Positions 8,399 through 17,239 are shown, counted from the first letter of the stretch. The stretch: 64,000 bases of DNA from Pseudomonas sp. FP1742 (GCF_030687145.1 NZ_CP117460.1:2480001-2544000); one strand, 5' to 3'. Program-made: numbers and translations. The notes: generated by a model from the letters alone, not told the origin.

Positions 8399-9709
8399 TT
8401 ACGCGCTGACAGTCGTTTTGTGGGCGGCCAGAGCGGTTTCAGCCTGGCGCTGCGCGGCGTCGTGGTATTCAAGGTATGAACGCTGAATGGCGATGTGGTC
8501 GGCCACGTACTTGGCGTCGTGCCAAACACCCCAGATGAACGAAGAGCCGCGACGGGACTGCCACGGCAGGCCGAGGAAATACACCCCAGGCTCGCTCGAC
8601 ACACCGCGCTGATGCTGCGGCTTGCCGTTGTCGTCGAAGGCATCGACCTTGAGCCAGCTGTAATCGGTGGCAAAACCGGTGGCCCAGATGATCGAAGACA
8701 CGCCGGCCTTGGTCAGGTCGAGCTCAAGAATCGGGTGGGTCACGCAGTCCGGATCGGGGAAGGTATGCCGCGCTTCAGGTTCTTGTGGCAGGTCCAGGCC
8801 ATTGCGTTCGATGTAGGCGTCGGCGGCATTGAGCAGCGCCAGGTAGTTCTCGTCGCCGCGGGCCAGGTTCTCCGCAAGGTTGGGCTGGAACGTTACTACG
8901 CTGCCATTGAACGATTGGGTCAGCCCCACCAGTGTCATCCCGCGATGGGCCAGCCCACGAAAGTCCACGGTACGGCCGCCATAGGCACCGCTGACGGCAA
9001 TGGTCACGTGCTCCCGGCCGGGCTTCATTGCCGCCTGATCCCACTCGCCGAGCACCCCCAGCCACCAGCAGAAATCCCGGTTGCGGTAGGCGCGAGGAGG
9101 GCGATCGTGCGCTCCGACCGAGAGGTAAACCTGCTTGCCGGCACGCTGCAATTCATCGGCGATCTGCACCCCGGACGAGCCGGCACCCACCACCAGCACA
9201 GCGCCCTCGGGCAGTTGCTGCGGGTTGCGGTATTCGGCGGAATGGATCTGGGTGAATGGCTGATCTTTCGGGGCAATCGGCGGAATCACCGGGCGCTGGA
9301 ACGGCCCGGTGGCGGCGACCACGCGATTGGCCTCGATCATGCCTTCGGAGGTTTCAATGGTGAAGCCCGGGCGACCGACATTGCGTTCGACCTTCTTGAC
9401 GTCCACGCCGGTGCGGATGGGGGCGTTGAACTTCTTCGCGTAGGCTTCGAAATAATCCGCCACCCGCTCTTTCGGGGCGAAACCGTCGGGGCTCAGATCG
9501 TCGAATTCAAGACCCGGAAACCGATCGTGCCAGGCCGGGCCGTTGGCCACCAGCGAATCCCAACGACCGCTGCGCCAGCGCTCGGCGATACGGCTTCGCT
9601 CCAGCACCAGGTGAGGCACGCCGAGTTTACTCAGGTGCTCACTCATGGCCACGCCAGCCTGACCGGCGCCCACGATCAGCGTATCTGTTTTTGTTTTTTC
9701 AGTGGTCAT
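8399..9709 (-). CDS. FAD/NAD(P)-dependent monooxygenase (CzcO/YUCCA-like)
   Basis: 436 residues. The FAD-binding Rossmann motif GAGQAG lies at 14-19 and a second nucleotide-binding motif GAGSSG at 175-180. ATG (residues 133-135) and the late ATGFATDYSWL segment are typical of flavin-containing monooxygenases. Such enzymes use NADPH and O2 to hydroxylate amines or soft nucleophiles, or perform Baeyer-Villiger reactions. It is the first gene of the minus-strand operon that continues with RidA, DUF1028 and ArgE-like. The Shine-Dalgarno is weak (GGGTAAAG), and the start was chosen because the FAD motif lies at the expected distance. Confidence 0.85.
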   Translation of the reverse strand: MTTEKTKTDTLIVGAGQAGVAMSEHLSKLGVPHLVLERSRIAERWRSGRWDSLVANGPAWHDRFPGLEFDDLSPDGFAPKERVADYFEAYAKKFNAPIRTGVDVKKVERNVGRPGFTIETSEGMIEANRVVAATGPFQRPVIPPIAPKDQPFTQIHSAEYRNPQQLPEGAVLVVGAGSSGVQIADELQRAGKQVYLSVGAHDRPPRAYRNRDFCWWLGVLGEWDQAAMKPGREHVTIAVSGAYGGRTVDFRGLAHRGMTLVGLTQSFNGSVVTFQPNLAENLARGDENYLALLNAADAYIERNGLDLPQEPEARHTFPDPDCVTHPILELDLTKAGVSSIIWATGFATDYSWLKVDAFDDNGKPQHQRGVSSEPGVYFLGLPWQSRRGSSFIWGVWHDAKYVADHIAIQRSYLEYHDAAQRQAETALAAHKTTVSA

Positions 9710-9979
9710 GTCTTTACCCTTCGAAGTTGGAATCAGGTCGGTTGTGGCCTGCCATTTCTTGGGTCAAGACTAGGGATCACCCCTGGATCGGTAAAATATT
9801 ATAAAGCTGGCATTTGAATACAAATTACCGATGCAGGGCTGCGATGTTCTGGCGGTGTTGGAGGTGGTACGGAGGTCCGCTTGCGGCGTTAGTATTTTTC
9901 CATTTACCGAGCTTTCCCCTTGAAAACAATCAGTCTAAAAATCCCGACCCAAGCCTCGAACGGTTTGCTATTCTGAGGT

Positions 9980-10215
9980 TGTAGGTGAAGACGCAGACTG
10001 ATGCGCAAAGGGATAGCGAGGAGGTGTGGGGCGCGCTCCCAAGGGTACACGGTTAGAAAGATCTCCGCGCTGAGATCCAGCCCTTATGCCGTGTGAGGCA
10101 GAACAGCCTAAAGCTAAAAATCCTGTTCTGTGAGAGGCCCGATAAATCTCGTAAGCCAGAGACCAGCACTGGCCACCTACATCGATTTCCAAAGCCCGCC
10201 TTGTGCGGGCTTTTT
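9980..10215 (+). ncRNA. Candidate structured non-coding RNA
   Basis: A gene-free 530-bp gap holds nested complementary segments. A closing stem TGTAGGTG (9980-9987) pairs with CACCTACA (10174-10181). ACACGG (about 10049) pairs with CCGTGT (about 10089). GATCTC/GAGATC (10059-10077) and CAGAACAG/CTGTTCTG (10099-10130) form hairpins. The structure ends just before a strong terminator at 10191-10215. A TATTCT -10-like box lies at 9969-9974, without a good -35. The architecture (about 200 nt, terminal helix, terminator) suits a small RNA. I do not recognise it as 6S, tmRNA, RNase P, 4.5S or an Rsm RNA. Confidence 0.5.
10191..10215. terminator. Rho-independent terminator, probably bidirectional
   Basis: Nine-bp stem AAAGCCCGC / GCGGGCTTT with a CTTGT loop followed by TTTTT on the plus strand. 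It ends the RNA candidate, and in reverse could terminate the quinone reductase gene that stops at 10241. Confidence 0.85.
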
Positions 10216-10240
10216 CGTGTTCGCGGGTGGCCGATCCGTT

Positions 10241-11074
10241 CTACACCGCGCGTGCTTTTGCGGATGAGACCTGTACAACGGTTTCGTCGCGCTCTGCCTG
10301 CCCGATATGAGCCGCAAAGCCGGATTGACCCGCAGCAATCCCATCACGCAACGTGAGTTGCGGAATGTCATACGCCCCTGAGTTCTGCGCCCGGAAAGCA
10401 ATCGGTGCGGTTTTCTCGAGGTCATCGAGCCGTTGACCGAGCGCCTCACAGGTCGCTGAAAATCTCGCCTCATCCATTCGGCTGGTCCGATAGATCAAAA
10501 ACGGAGGCAGCACGTCGAAGCCGGGGTAAAACAGTACGCCATGCTGGATGGGGAATAGCACATCGTCGATCGGCCCATTGATGCCCCGGGGGCTGTAATG
10601 CGACTCCCAGCCACCGGTGGTGACGATCAGCATCGCCCGTTTACCCGCCAGCGTGCCTTCCCCGTAACGATCGCCCCAGCGCGCATCGGAGTGTTCTCCT
10701 ACGCCGTAGGCAAACCCATAGGCGTAGACGCGTTCCACCCAGCCTTTGAGAATCGCCGGCATCGAGAACCACCACAGCGGAAACTGCAGAATGACGGTAT
10801 CGGCCCAGAGCAGTTTTTCCTGTTCGAGGACGATGTCCTGTCGTTGCCAGCCTTCTTTGAAAGCGCGCCTGGAGTCCTGTGACGGATCGAACCGCGCGTC
10901 AGCCGGCCGGCCGAGACTGTCCTCGGCGTCCAGCGAAGCTTTCCAGTCCATCGCGTACAAATCGGAGACCTGCACCTGATGGCCGGCAGCCTCCAGACGT
11001 TTGACGGCAAAGTCCTTGAGCGATCCGTTCAACGATTTGGGTTCGGGGTGGGCATATACGAGTAGAACATTCAT
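10241..11074 (-). CDS. NAD(P)H dehydrogenase (quinone)-like flavodoxin-fold protein
   Basis: 277 residues. The N-terminus MNVLLVYAHPEPKSLNGSL and the FPLWWFSMPAILKGWVERV loop are diagnostic of the MdaB/KefF/NQO1-like family, which binds FMN or FAD and reduces quinones by two electrons. The C-terminal 30 residues (from IAAGQSGFAAHIG) extend beyond the typical 200-250-residue core. The gene is divergent from a LysR gene 86 bp away with a palindromic operator candidate between them, so redox- or quinone-responsive control by that regulator is likely (inference). Confidence 0.83.
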   Translation of the reverse strand: MNVLLVYAHPEPKSLNGSLKDFAVKRLEAAGHQVQVSDLYAMDWKASLDAEDSLGRPADARFDPSQDSRRAFKEGWQRQDIVLEQEKLLWADTVILQFPLWWFSMPAILKGWVERVYAYGFAYGVGEHSDARWGDRYGEGTLAGKRAMLIVTTGGWESHYSPRGINGPIDDVLFPIQHGVLFYPGFDVLPPFLIYRTSRMDEARFSATCEALGQRLDDLEKTAPIAFRAQNSGAYDIPQLTLRDGIAAGQSGFAAHIGQAERDETVVQVSSAKARAV

Positions 11075-11122
11075 GGCTGAGTCTCCGGTGTCAGAAGCCA
11101 GCAGAATCAGGTCTTAGCCGGT

Positions 11123-11146
11123 ATATTGGAAATGAATAACCAATAT
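11123..11146. promoter_or_regulatory. Candidate LysR operator
   Basis: Perfect inverted repeat ATATTGG - 10 bp - CCAATAT in the short gap between the divergent quinone reductase and LysR genes. The size and spacing fit a LysR-family recognition site (T-N11-A type). The right arm reaches into the ATG at 11145, which is one reason to prefer 11160 as the regulator start. Confidence 0.6.
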
Positions 11147-11159
11147 GCCAGGTATTGTC

Positions 11160-12056
11160 ATGAATAATCTGCGGCGTCTGGACATCAATCTGCTGCTGAC
11201 CCTCGATGTCCTGCTCTCGGAACACAACGTGACCCGTGCGGCGCAACGTCTGAATCTGTCGCAACCTTCGGTGAGCGTTCATCTCGCTAAATTGAGGGAT
11301 ATTTTCAACGATCCGCTGTTACTGCCGGGGCCACGGGGCATGCGGCCCACGGCCCGGGCCGATGAGTTGCGCGAGCCGTTGCGCCAGGCCCTGGAAGCCC
11401 TGGAGCGCGCGGTGTCGCCCGCCAGCCCTTTCAACCCGGCCGAGGCGCGGCAGACGTGGAGTGTCATGGCGTCGGACTACGGCGAGTCGACCATTATCTT
11501 GCCCGCATTGGCCGGGCTGCGTTCGGCGGCACCGGGTACGCGTCTGGCGGTGTTTGACCTGATGCCGTCACAACTGGCCAAACAAGCGGAGCAGGGGGCA
11601 ATCGACCTGGCTTTTCATATCAGCGAGGGCGCTCCTGCGGGCTTGCGGCGTCGTGCATTGTTCACCGAGCGTTATGTGTTGGTGGGGCGTGCCGGCCATC
11701 CGTTGTTGAACAAGCGACCGACACTCGCGCAGTTCTGCGAACTCGACCATGTCATCGTGTCCCGGGATGGCGGAGGCTTTGAGGGTGTCACCGATCAGGC
11801 GCTTTCCCAGCTGGGCATGACGCGCCGGGTGGTGCTTTCGCTCCCGCATTTTCTGTTTGTCCCGTCGGTGGTGGAGAGCACCGACATGGTCGCGATGCTG
11901 CCGGCGCGCCTGGTTCGCGATACGCATGCGTTGGCGATGGTGGAGCCCCCGCTTGAAGTGCCGGGATACGAGATGTCGATGCTCTGGCCCGAGCGCGCTC
12001 ATCGCGACCCGGCGCATCGGTGGTTGCGTGAGTTCATCGTGAATGCGCTGGGATAG
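11160..12056 (+). CDS. LysR-family regulator (NodD/SyrM-like)
   Basis: 298 residues from the ATG at 11160. The N-terminus MNNLRRLDINLLLTLDVLLSEHNVTRAAQRLNLSQ (in part) is the wHTH of the subgroup that begins with xLxxLDLNLL, as in NodD/NahR-like regulators. The effector domain spans about 90-295. The start at 11145 would place translation inside the operator palindrome, so 11160 is preferred. It is divergent from the flavodoxin-fold quinone reductase, which it probably controls. The effector is not predictable. Confidence 0.85.
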   Translation: MNNLRRLDINLLLTLDVLLSEHNVTRAAQRLNLSQPSVSVHLAKLRDIFNDPLLLPGPRGMRPTARADELREPLRQALEALERAVSPASPFNPAEARQTWSVMASDYGESTIILPALAGLRSAAPGTRLAVFDLMPSQLAKQAEQGAIDLAFHISEGAPAGLRRRALFTERYVLVGRAGHPLLNKRPTLAQFCELDHVIVSRDGGGFEGVTDQALSQLGMTRRVVLSLPHFLFVPSVVESTDMVAMLPARLVRDTHALAMVEPPLEVPGYEMSMLWPERAHRDPAHRWLREFIVNALG

Positions 12057-12076
12057 GCATCAGGGAAGCGCAAATC

Positions 12077-12169
12077 CCTGTGGGAGCGGGCTTGCCCGCG
12101 AAGGCGGTGTGTCAGGCGACATCGATGCCGGATGTGCAACCGTCATCGCGGGCATCCCGCTCCCACAGG
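12077..12169. repeat. REPIN
   Basis: Inverted REP pair: CCTGTGGGAGCGGGCTTGCC at 12077 and the degenerate opposing arm ending CCCGCTCCCACAGG at 12169, joined by a GTGTCAGGCGACATCGATG spacer like those near 53.5, 61.4 and 62.7 kb. Confidence 0.85.
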
Positions 12170-12246
12170 TTGCGCGCGGCCATGTCGGTTGTGTTGATTG
12201 AGGGACTTGGCTAATCTCGCACAAACACGCAAAAACAGGCATAACC

Positions 12247-13035
12247 ATGCAAATCGAGCATTCCTCAGCCGAACTCCCCCAACTGCGCCGCCAAAAAATC
12301 CTGTTGATCCTCGAACGCGACGGCAAGGTCATGGCCTCCGAGCTGAGCCAGCATTTCGCCGTGTCAGAAGACACCATCCGCCGGGATCTTTCGGAGCTGG
12401 CCAGTGCCGGGCTGGTGCAGCGGGTGCATGGCGGGGCGCTGCCTCGGCCCAAGGACACGGGCAAGGACTACTTCACCCGGATCAGCGAAACCGATGAGGT
12501 GAAAACCCGGCTGGCGCAGCTCGCCGCAGGCCGGGTCAAGGATGGCCAGATCGTGATGTTCGACTCCGGGAGTACCACGCTGCAGATTGCCCGCTCACTG
12601 CCTTCGGACCTTGTCATCACAGCCATCACCGCATCGCCGATGATCGCGATCACTCTGGCCGAATACAAAGGCATCACGGTGATTTTGGCGGGTGGTCAGC
12701 TCAATCCCGCGACGATGTCTTCCAGCGGGCATGAAACCCTGCGGTTGATCGAGGGCATCAAGGCCGACCTGGTGTTCACCGGCGTCTGCGCCATTCATCC
12801 GGAAGTTGGCCTCAGCTCGCTGCATTTCGATGAAGTGCCGGTAAAGCAGGCGATGCTCGCCAGTGCCTCCCACGTGATTGCCGTGACCACCGCAGACAAA
12901 CTGGGTGCCGTGGAGCCTTTCGTTGTTGCGCCTTGCAACCGCGTGCATACGCTGATCACCGAACGTCACCTGGCCTCCGGCAATGTCGAGGATTATCAAA
13001 AGCTGGGGATCGAGGTGGTGCAGGCAGACGCCTGA
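12247..13035 (+). CDS. DeoR-family transcriptional regulator
   Basis: 262 residues. A DeoR helix-turn-helix spans about 17-70 (RRQKILLILERDGKV, then FAVSEDTIRRDLSEL, then VHGGALP). The DeoR sensor domain follows (about 80-250), with FDSGSTTLQIARSL and a VILAGGQLNPATM-like motif that binds phosphosugars in this family. There is no sugar operon next to it: a REPIN lies upstream and a small unknown gene downstream. It is therefore an orphan regulator whose targets are elsewhere. The Shine-Dalgarno is poor (ATAACC). Confidence 0.88.
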   Translation: MQIEHSSAELPQLRRQKILLILERDGKVMASELSQHFAVSEDTIRRDLSELASAGLVQRVHGGALPRPKDTGKDYFTRISETDEVKTRLAQLAAGRVKDGQIVMFDSGSTTLQIARSLPSDLVITAITASPMIAITLAEYKGITVILAGGQLNPATMSSSGHETLRLIEGIKADLVFTGVCAIHPEVGLSSLHFDEVPVKQAMLASASHVIAVTTADKLGAVEPFVVAPCNRVHTLITERHLASGNVEDYQKLGIEVVQADA

Positions 13036-13096
13036 GCGTCATCGCGTCCGGCGCTGCATGGGTTACGCTGATAGCAACGACGGGAGGAATGCAGTC

Positions 13097-13333
13097 ATGA
13101 CTGAGCGTCATATAACCCACTCGGAAACGCTGTCGAACGGATGCTCGATTGAGGTCAAAGCCGAGATATTGAGAGACGGTTCACTGAAGATGTTCATGGG
13201 GGTCTATTGGCCGGACGGCTCGGTGATCGTTGAGGACAAACACCCCTCGCCGCATCTGCTGGACATGGAAGCGGCGATGGAATGGGCCATCGAAAAAGCC
13301 AAAACCATCGGTAACAGCCAGAGAACGCTATAA
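13097..13333 (+). CDS. Small hypothetical protein
   Basis: 78 residues, soluble and acidic, with alternating short strands and a C-terminal helix. The ATG at 13097 has a GGGAGGA box with 8-nt spacing, and the codon usage matches the neighbours, which supports a real gene. No family motif was recognised; a pattern like MGVYWPDGSVIVED suggests a small beta-rich domain. It follows the DeoR gene by 61 bp. Confidence 0.6.
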   Translation: MTERHITHSETLSNGCSIEVKAEILRDGSLKMFMGVYWPDGSVIVEDKHPSPHLLDMEAAMEWAIEKAKTIGNSQRTL

Positions 13334-13456
13334 GGTAGGGCGTCAAGTGAATCATTGATCGGCCGGAAGGTCGTAACTATGGGTTTGAACGCTCTGCGAT
13401 CGATTCGCCGCTAGCGTCACCTCATCCCCGTAGTTCTGACCTTTTAGGACGTTCAA

Positions 13457-13690
13457 ATGAAGCGCACCGCGATAATGACCCTGGCCATTGCAAGTACTCT
13501 CCTGCTGGGAGGTTGCTTTCCTTACTGGGAAGAGGGAGACAGGTACGATCGGGATCACCGTGAATACCGTCGCGACCATGACCGTGGCTATGATTACCGT
13601 GATGATCGAGGGTATGACCGGGATTATGATCGTCGTGATGATCGCCGTCGGCACCGCGACCGCGACCGTGACGACCAAGACGACGATTGA
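13457..13690 (+). CDS. Asp/Arg/Tyr-rich small lipoprotein
   Basis: 77 residues. The signal peptide ends in the lipobox LLGGC (Cys 20), so the mature protein is predicted to be lipid-anchored in the envelope. Almost the whole mature part is a low-complexity run of D, R, Y and H (for example YDYRDDRGYDRDYDRRDDRR), highly charged and near neutral overall. AGGA precedes the ATG at 13457. Function unknown; such tails may bind metals or polyanions, but this is speculation. The alternative frame at 13488 is a shadow created by the repetitive codons. Confidence 0.7.
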   Translation: MKRTAIMTLAIASTLLLGGCFPYWEEGDRYDRDHREYRRDHDRGYDYRDDRGYDRDYDRRDDRRRHRDRDRDDQDDD

Positions 13691-13748
13691 CCTGTTCCTG
13701 CCCAGCTTCAGAGCGGCCATCACCGCTCTGATTTCCTGAGGAATAACT

Positions 13749-14135
13749 ATGCGAATGCTGACTGCACCCCTCACTCAATGCCTGATCGCAGCAGGTCTCG
13801 GCCTGACCGCCATGGTGTTCAATGCCCAGGCCCAAACCTCCCCTCAAGCCACTCAGGAAATAAACAGCCTGCTGGACTTTGTCGAGCACAGTGAGTGTCG
13901 GTTTGTGCGTAACGGCAGCGAATACGCCGGCCCTCAAGCCCGGGCGCATCTGGAGAAGAAGCTGGAGTACCTTGAAGAACAGGAGAAGGTGAACAGCGCA
14001 GAAGACTTCATTGAACTGGCGGCCACTCGAAGCAGCACGAGTGGCCACGCCTATGAAGTGCGCTGTCCGGCAGGCATACAACCGGCCAACCTCTGGTTGA
14101 AGACCGAGCTACAGCGGCAACGGAAACTTCATTGA
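13749..14135 (+). CDS. DUF5329-like secreted protein
   Basis: 128 residues with a Sec signal peptide (cleavage after about AQAQ, residue 29). The mature part contains the pattern INSLLDFVEHSECRFVRNG and YAGPQARAHLEKKLEYL, characteristic of the small periplasmic DUF5329 family. Two cysteines (CRF and VRCPAG) could form a disulfide. GAGGAATAACT precedes the start. It follows the Asp/Arg-rich lipoprotein by 58 bp on the same strand. Function unknown. Confidence 0.75.
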   Translation: MRMLTAPLTQCLIAAGLGLTAMVFNAQAQTSPQATQEINSLLDFVEHSECRFVRNGSEYAGPQARAHLEKKLEYLEEQEKVNSAEDFIELAATRSSTSGHAYEVRCPAGIQPANLWLKTELQRQRKLH

Positions 14136-14150
14136 TTACCTGGTCGGGCG

Positions 14151-15509
14151 CTAGCGCAGCAGATGCACCGCCAGCCCGATCAGCCCGCACCCGATCAGTA
14201 CCTCGATCACACCCCGTTTGAAGCGGAACAAGGCAATGGCCGCTGCAATGGCGAGCAGCGCCGAAGGCCAGTCCAGTGGGCCGCTGAAGCCCTTGGGCCA
14301 GAGCACGTGGTAGCCGAAGAAACACGCCAGGTTGAGAATCACGCCGACCACCGCCGCGGTAATTGCGGTCAGCGGCGCGGTAAGCCTGAGTTCGTTGTGG
14401 GTCGACTCCACCAGTGGGCCGCCGGCGAGAATGAACAGAAACGACGGCAGAAAGGTGAACCAGGTGACCAGCGTGGCAGCGAGGGCGCCAGCCAGGAACA
14501 GTTGATCCGGGCCGAACACCTGATGAACATAGGCGCCGACAAAACCGACGAAAGCCACCACCATGATCAACGGTCCGGGAGTGGTTTCGCCGAGCGCCAG
14601 GCCATCGATCATCTGCGTGGGCGTCAGCCAGCCATAGTGGCCGACAGCGCCCTGATACACATAAGGCAGCACCGCATACGCACCGCCGAACGTCAGCAAC
14701 GCGGCTTTGGTAAAGAACCAGCCCATCTGGGTCAGGGTGCCGTCCCAGCCGAACAGGGCGGTAAGAATCCCCATCGGCAGCACCCACAAGACCGCGCCCA
14801 CCAGTAACAGGCGCAGGAATTTGAAACTGCTGAAGCGGGCGTGTTCGGGAGTGGGGGTGTCGTCGTCGATCAAGGCCGGGCCGAAGGATTTTTTCGCCGC
14901 GCCGTGGCCCCCGGTCCTGAACCGTTCAGGGGCCAGGCGCCCGCCGAAATAGCCGATGATCGCGGCGCCCAGCACAATCAACGGGAACGGCACATTGAAC
15001 ACGAAGATGGCCGCGAACGCCGCCGCGGCTATCCCCCACAGCCAGTTGTTCTTCAATGCCCGCGAGCCGATCCGGTGGGCCGCCTGCACCACAATCGCGG
15101 TGACGGCCGGCTTGATCCCATAAAAAAGCCCGGCGACCGCCGGCACTTCGCCAAAGGCGATGTACACCCACGACAACCCGATCAGGATGAACAGCGACGG
15201 CAGCACAAAGAGCCCGCCGGCAATCAGGCCACCCCGCGTGCGGTGCATCAGCCAACCGATATAGGTCGCCAGTTGCTGGGCCTCCGGCCCGGGCAGCAAC
15301 ATGCAGTAGTTGAGGGCATGTAGAAAGCGCCGCTCCGAGATCCAGCGTCGGCGTTCTACCAACTCCTGGTGCATGATCGAGATCTGTCCGGCCGGCCCGC
15401 CGAAACTGATGAAGCCGAGCTTGAGCCAGAACAGGAAGGCTTCCCGCAGGCTAATGGCTTCAGGCTTCGACAGCTGCTGTTCGACGGTCGAGGAGGGGGT
15501 TTTATTCAA
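14151..15509 (-). CDS. chrA: Chromate efflux transporter ChrA
   Basis: 452 residues, about 10-12 membrane segments, with two homologous CHR halves. The N-terminal half has [16 protein letters not shown] and [14 protein letters not shown]; the C-terminal half has [13 protein letters not shown] and [16 protein letters not shown]. ChrA exports chromate from the cytoplasm using the proton motive force. The start is a TTG at 15509 with AAGGA 8 bases upstream; the next in-frame ATG would delete the first CHR motif. It lies 30 bp after the CAP-protein gene on the same strand, and no chrB-type regulator is seen. Confidence 0.9.
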   Translation of the reverse strand: MNKTPSSTVEQQLSKPEAISLREAFLFWLKLGFISFGGPAGQISIMHQELVERRRWISERRFLHALNYCMLLPGPEAQQLATYIGWLMHRTRGGLIAGGLFVLPSLFILIGLSWVYIAFGEVPAVAGLFYGIKPAVTAIVVQAAHRIGSRALKNNWLWGIAAAAFAAIFVFNVPFPLIVLGAAIIGYFGGRLAPERFRTGGHGAAKKSFGPALIDDDTPTPEHARFSSFKFLRLLLVGAVLWVLPMGILTALFGWDGTLTQMGWFFTKAALLTFGGAYAVLPYVYQGAVGHYGWLTPTQMIDGLALGETTPGPLIMVVAFVGFVGAYVHQVFGPDQLFLAGALAATLVTWFTFLPSFLFILAGGPLVESTHNELRLTAPLTAITAAVVGVILNLACFFGYHVLWPKGFSGPLDWPSALLAIAAAIALFRFKRGVIEVLIGCGLIGLAVHLLR

Positions 15510-15539
15510 CTGGCGATTCCTTTTTCAACTGGCAATTCT

Positions 15540-16391
15540 TCACGGCGTGCCAAACATCGCCGTCCAGTAAATACCTGCGTCACTCTTCGGGTCCACCGCA
15601 TAGGCCGCCCCCAGTTCGCGAAATTGCGGGTTCATCAGGTTGGCGCAATGGCCCGGGCTGGCCAGCCAGCCATCGACCACCTTGCGCACTGTGTCCTGCC
15701 CGGCAGCGATGTTCTCACCGACTTGCTGACCGGCGTACCCCGCCAGTTCAGCCCGATCACCCGGCGTGCGGCCATCGCGGTCCTTGTGATCGAAAAAATT
15801 ATGGTTGGCCATGGCCCGGCTGTGGCTCTCGGCGGCTGACCCGAGCGTGGCGTTCCAGGCCAGCGGCGTCGTGGCGGCAAAGGATTGGGCACCACACTGG
15901 CGGGCCTGCGTGCGCGCGCTGTTCATCGCTTCGAGCAGTTTCTGTCCCTCCGCCTGCCAGTCGCCCAAGCGCCCGGACAACAGAGGCCGCGCCAGCACAA
16001 TGCGCCACTCACGGCCGTCCCGGCTGACGCCGACGTCGACGAATTGCGGGTCCAGCACCACTTGGCAGAAGCTCTCCTGAATCGCCTTCATCGCGGCTGG
16101 CGCATCTCGCGGGCCGGACAAGCTGATCGCTTGCACGTTGACCATCGGATAAGCCGCTCGGGCCAGGGCCTGCTGCAGGTCGCCGATGCTGGTGGCGGAC
16201 AGCATCAGACGCGGATCGCTCGCCAGCGGCGGCAACTCCGACGACACCTGACCGGCACAGCGCTGCACCTGGCTGCGGTAAACGTTGATCGACTCGACCA
16301 GCTGCTTTTCATCGGCCGCCGACGCGATGACGCTGAACACCAACCCGAATGACAACACGCCAAGATGCAAAACGGATGACAGGCTGCGCAT
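15540..16391 (-). CDS. CAP-superfamily (SCP/PR-1) secreted protein
   Basis: 283 residues with a signal peptide (about 1-25, ending ASAA). The CAP domain covers about 150-283: LAWNATLGSAAESHSRAMA, NHNFFDHKDRDGRTPGDRA, GENIAAGQDT, and the C-terminal SPGHCANLMNPQFRELG. His and Glu residues at these positions form the CAP cavity. The N-terminal 120 residues (LVESINVYRSQVQRCAG) look like a second, degenerate copy of the CAP start. The role in bacteria is poorly defined. GGGAGA precedes the ATG. The gene is 30 bp upstream of chrA and possibly cotranscribed. Confidence 0.85.
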   Translation of the reverse strand: MRSLSSVLHLGVLSFGLVFSVIASAADEKQLVESINVYRSQVQRCAGQVSSELPPLASDPRLMLSATSIGDLQQALARAAYPMVNVQAISLSGPRDAPAAMKAIQESFCQVVLDPQFVDVGVSRDGREWRIVLARPLLSGRLGDWQAEGQKLLEAMNSARTQARQCGAQSFAATTPLAWNATLGSAAESHSRAMANHNFFDHKDRDGRTPGDRAELAGYAGQQVGENIAAGQDTVRKVVDGWLASPGHCANLMNPQFRELGAAYAVDPKSDAGIYWTAMFGTP

Positions 16392-16583
16392 GAAAATCTC
16401 CCTTGATCAGACTGCGCCCATGATGCGCGATTTCACCCCTCCCGATGCAATGCCTTTTTCGCGCCAACGTGCAGTTTATTGTCGCCTGTTGGAGTGAGTT
16501 CCGACGACTACACTCAACCCAGGTCAGCGCTGGAGCGTGATCGTTTCATTGCTCAACCCGGTTTCAACCGGAAGGGTCGAATC

Positions 16584-17204
16584 ATGCGATTTAAAGGGGG
16601 CGCCACCTGTTTCGCAATCATCCTTCTGTGCGGCCAGGTGTGGGCGACTGACCAGGAGCAAAAAAAGGAAGTGGCTCAAGACAAGGCGCAGGTCCTGGAG
16701 CAGAAAGCGGCAGAGAAGGGGGGTGAAGTTCCGGTACCCAAGTCCGAGACCATCACCACCTCTGAAGCACAGGCGGTCGATCCGGCGGGCTCGGCGCCGC
16801 TGGACGATGCCATTACATGCCTTGCACGCAGCATCTACTGGGAAGCCAAAGGGGTGACGGATGCCGACATGGAGGGCGTCGCCAGCGTGGTGATGAACCG
16901 GCTGGGCCATGAAGGTTTCCCGGATACGGTGTGCGGCGTGGTCAAGCAAGGTTCTGAAAAGCATGCCTGCCAGTTTTCATGGTGGTGCGACGGGCGTGCA
17001 GATCAGGTGAAAGAAGATGACGAATATACTCTGGCCAAGGAAATCGCGCGCAAGGCACTCAACAAGCAACTCACGGACCGCACCCATGGTGCTTTGTATT
17101 TCCACGACAGAACGGTGAAACCCGACTGGGCGAAGGAGTACACCAAGACCGGCGAGACCCGGAAATTTCTATTCTATAAGCCTGGTGGCGGGACGGCGCG
17201 GTAG
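16584..17204 (+). CDS. SleB-type cell wall hydrolase
   Basis: 206 residues from the ATG at 16584 (GGAAGGG box). The signal peptide ends near VWA (22). A Lys/Glu-rich linker (about 23-70) leads to the Hydrolase_2/SleB domain (about 78-205): CLARSIYWEAKG with the catalytic Glu, GVASVVMNRL, FPDTVCGVVKQ, and the C-terminal GALYFHD. Enzymes of this family cut peptidoglycan glycan strands. In Gram-negatives it would act in the periplasm. It stands alone, facing away from the CAP-chrA pair. Confidence 0.87.
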   Translation: MRFKGGATCFAIILLCGQVWATDQEQKKEVAQDKAQVLEQKAAEKGGEVPVPKSETITTSEAQAVDPAGSAPLDDAITCLARSIYWEAKGVTDADMEGVASVVMNRLGHEGFPDTVCGVVKQGSEKHACQFSWWCDGRADQVKEDDEYTLAKEIARKALNKQLTDRTHGALYFHDRTVKPDWAKEYTKTGETRKFLFYKPGGGTAR

Positions 17205-17239
17205 GTGCCAATCGCTTCACACCGCCGGGCTCCAGCTTT

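Noticed and set aside
9980..10215. 6S RNA (ssrS) or RNase P RNA
   Set aside because: The conserved sequence blocks of those RNAs are not present; only the general architecture is similar.
15540..16391. Operon of CAP protein and chrA as chromate-resistance unit
   Set aside because: The 30-bp spacing allows cotranscription, but no regulator (chrB) or other chromate gene is present, so a joint function is not supported.
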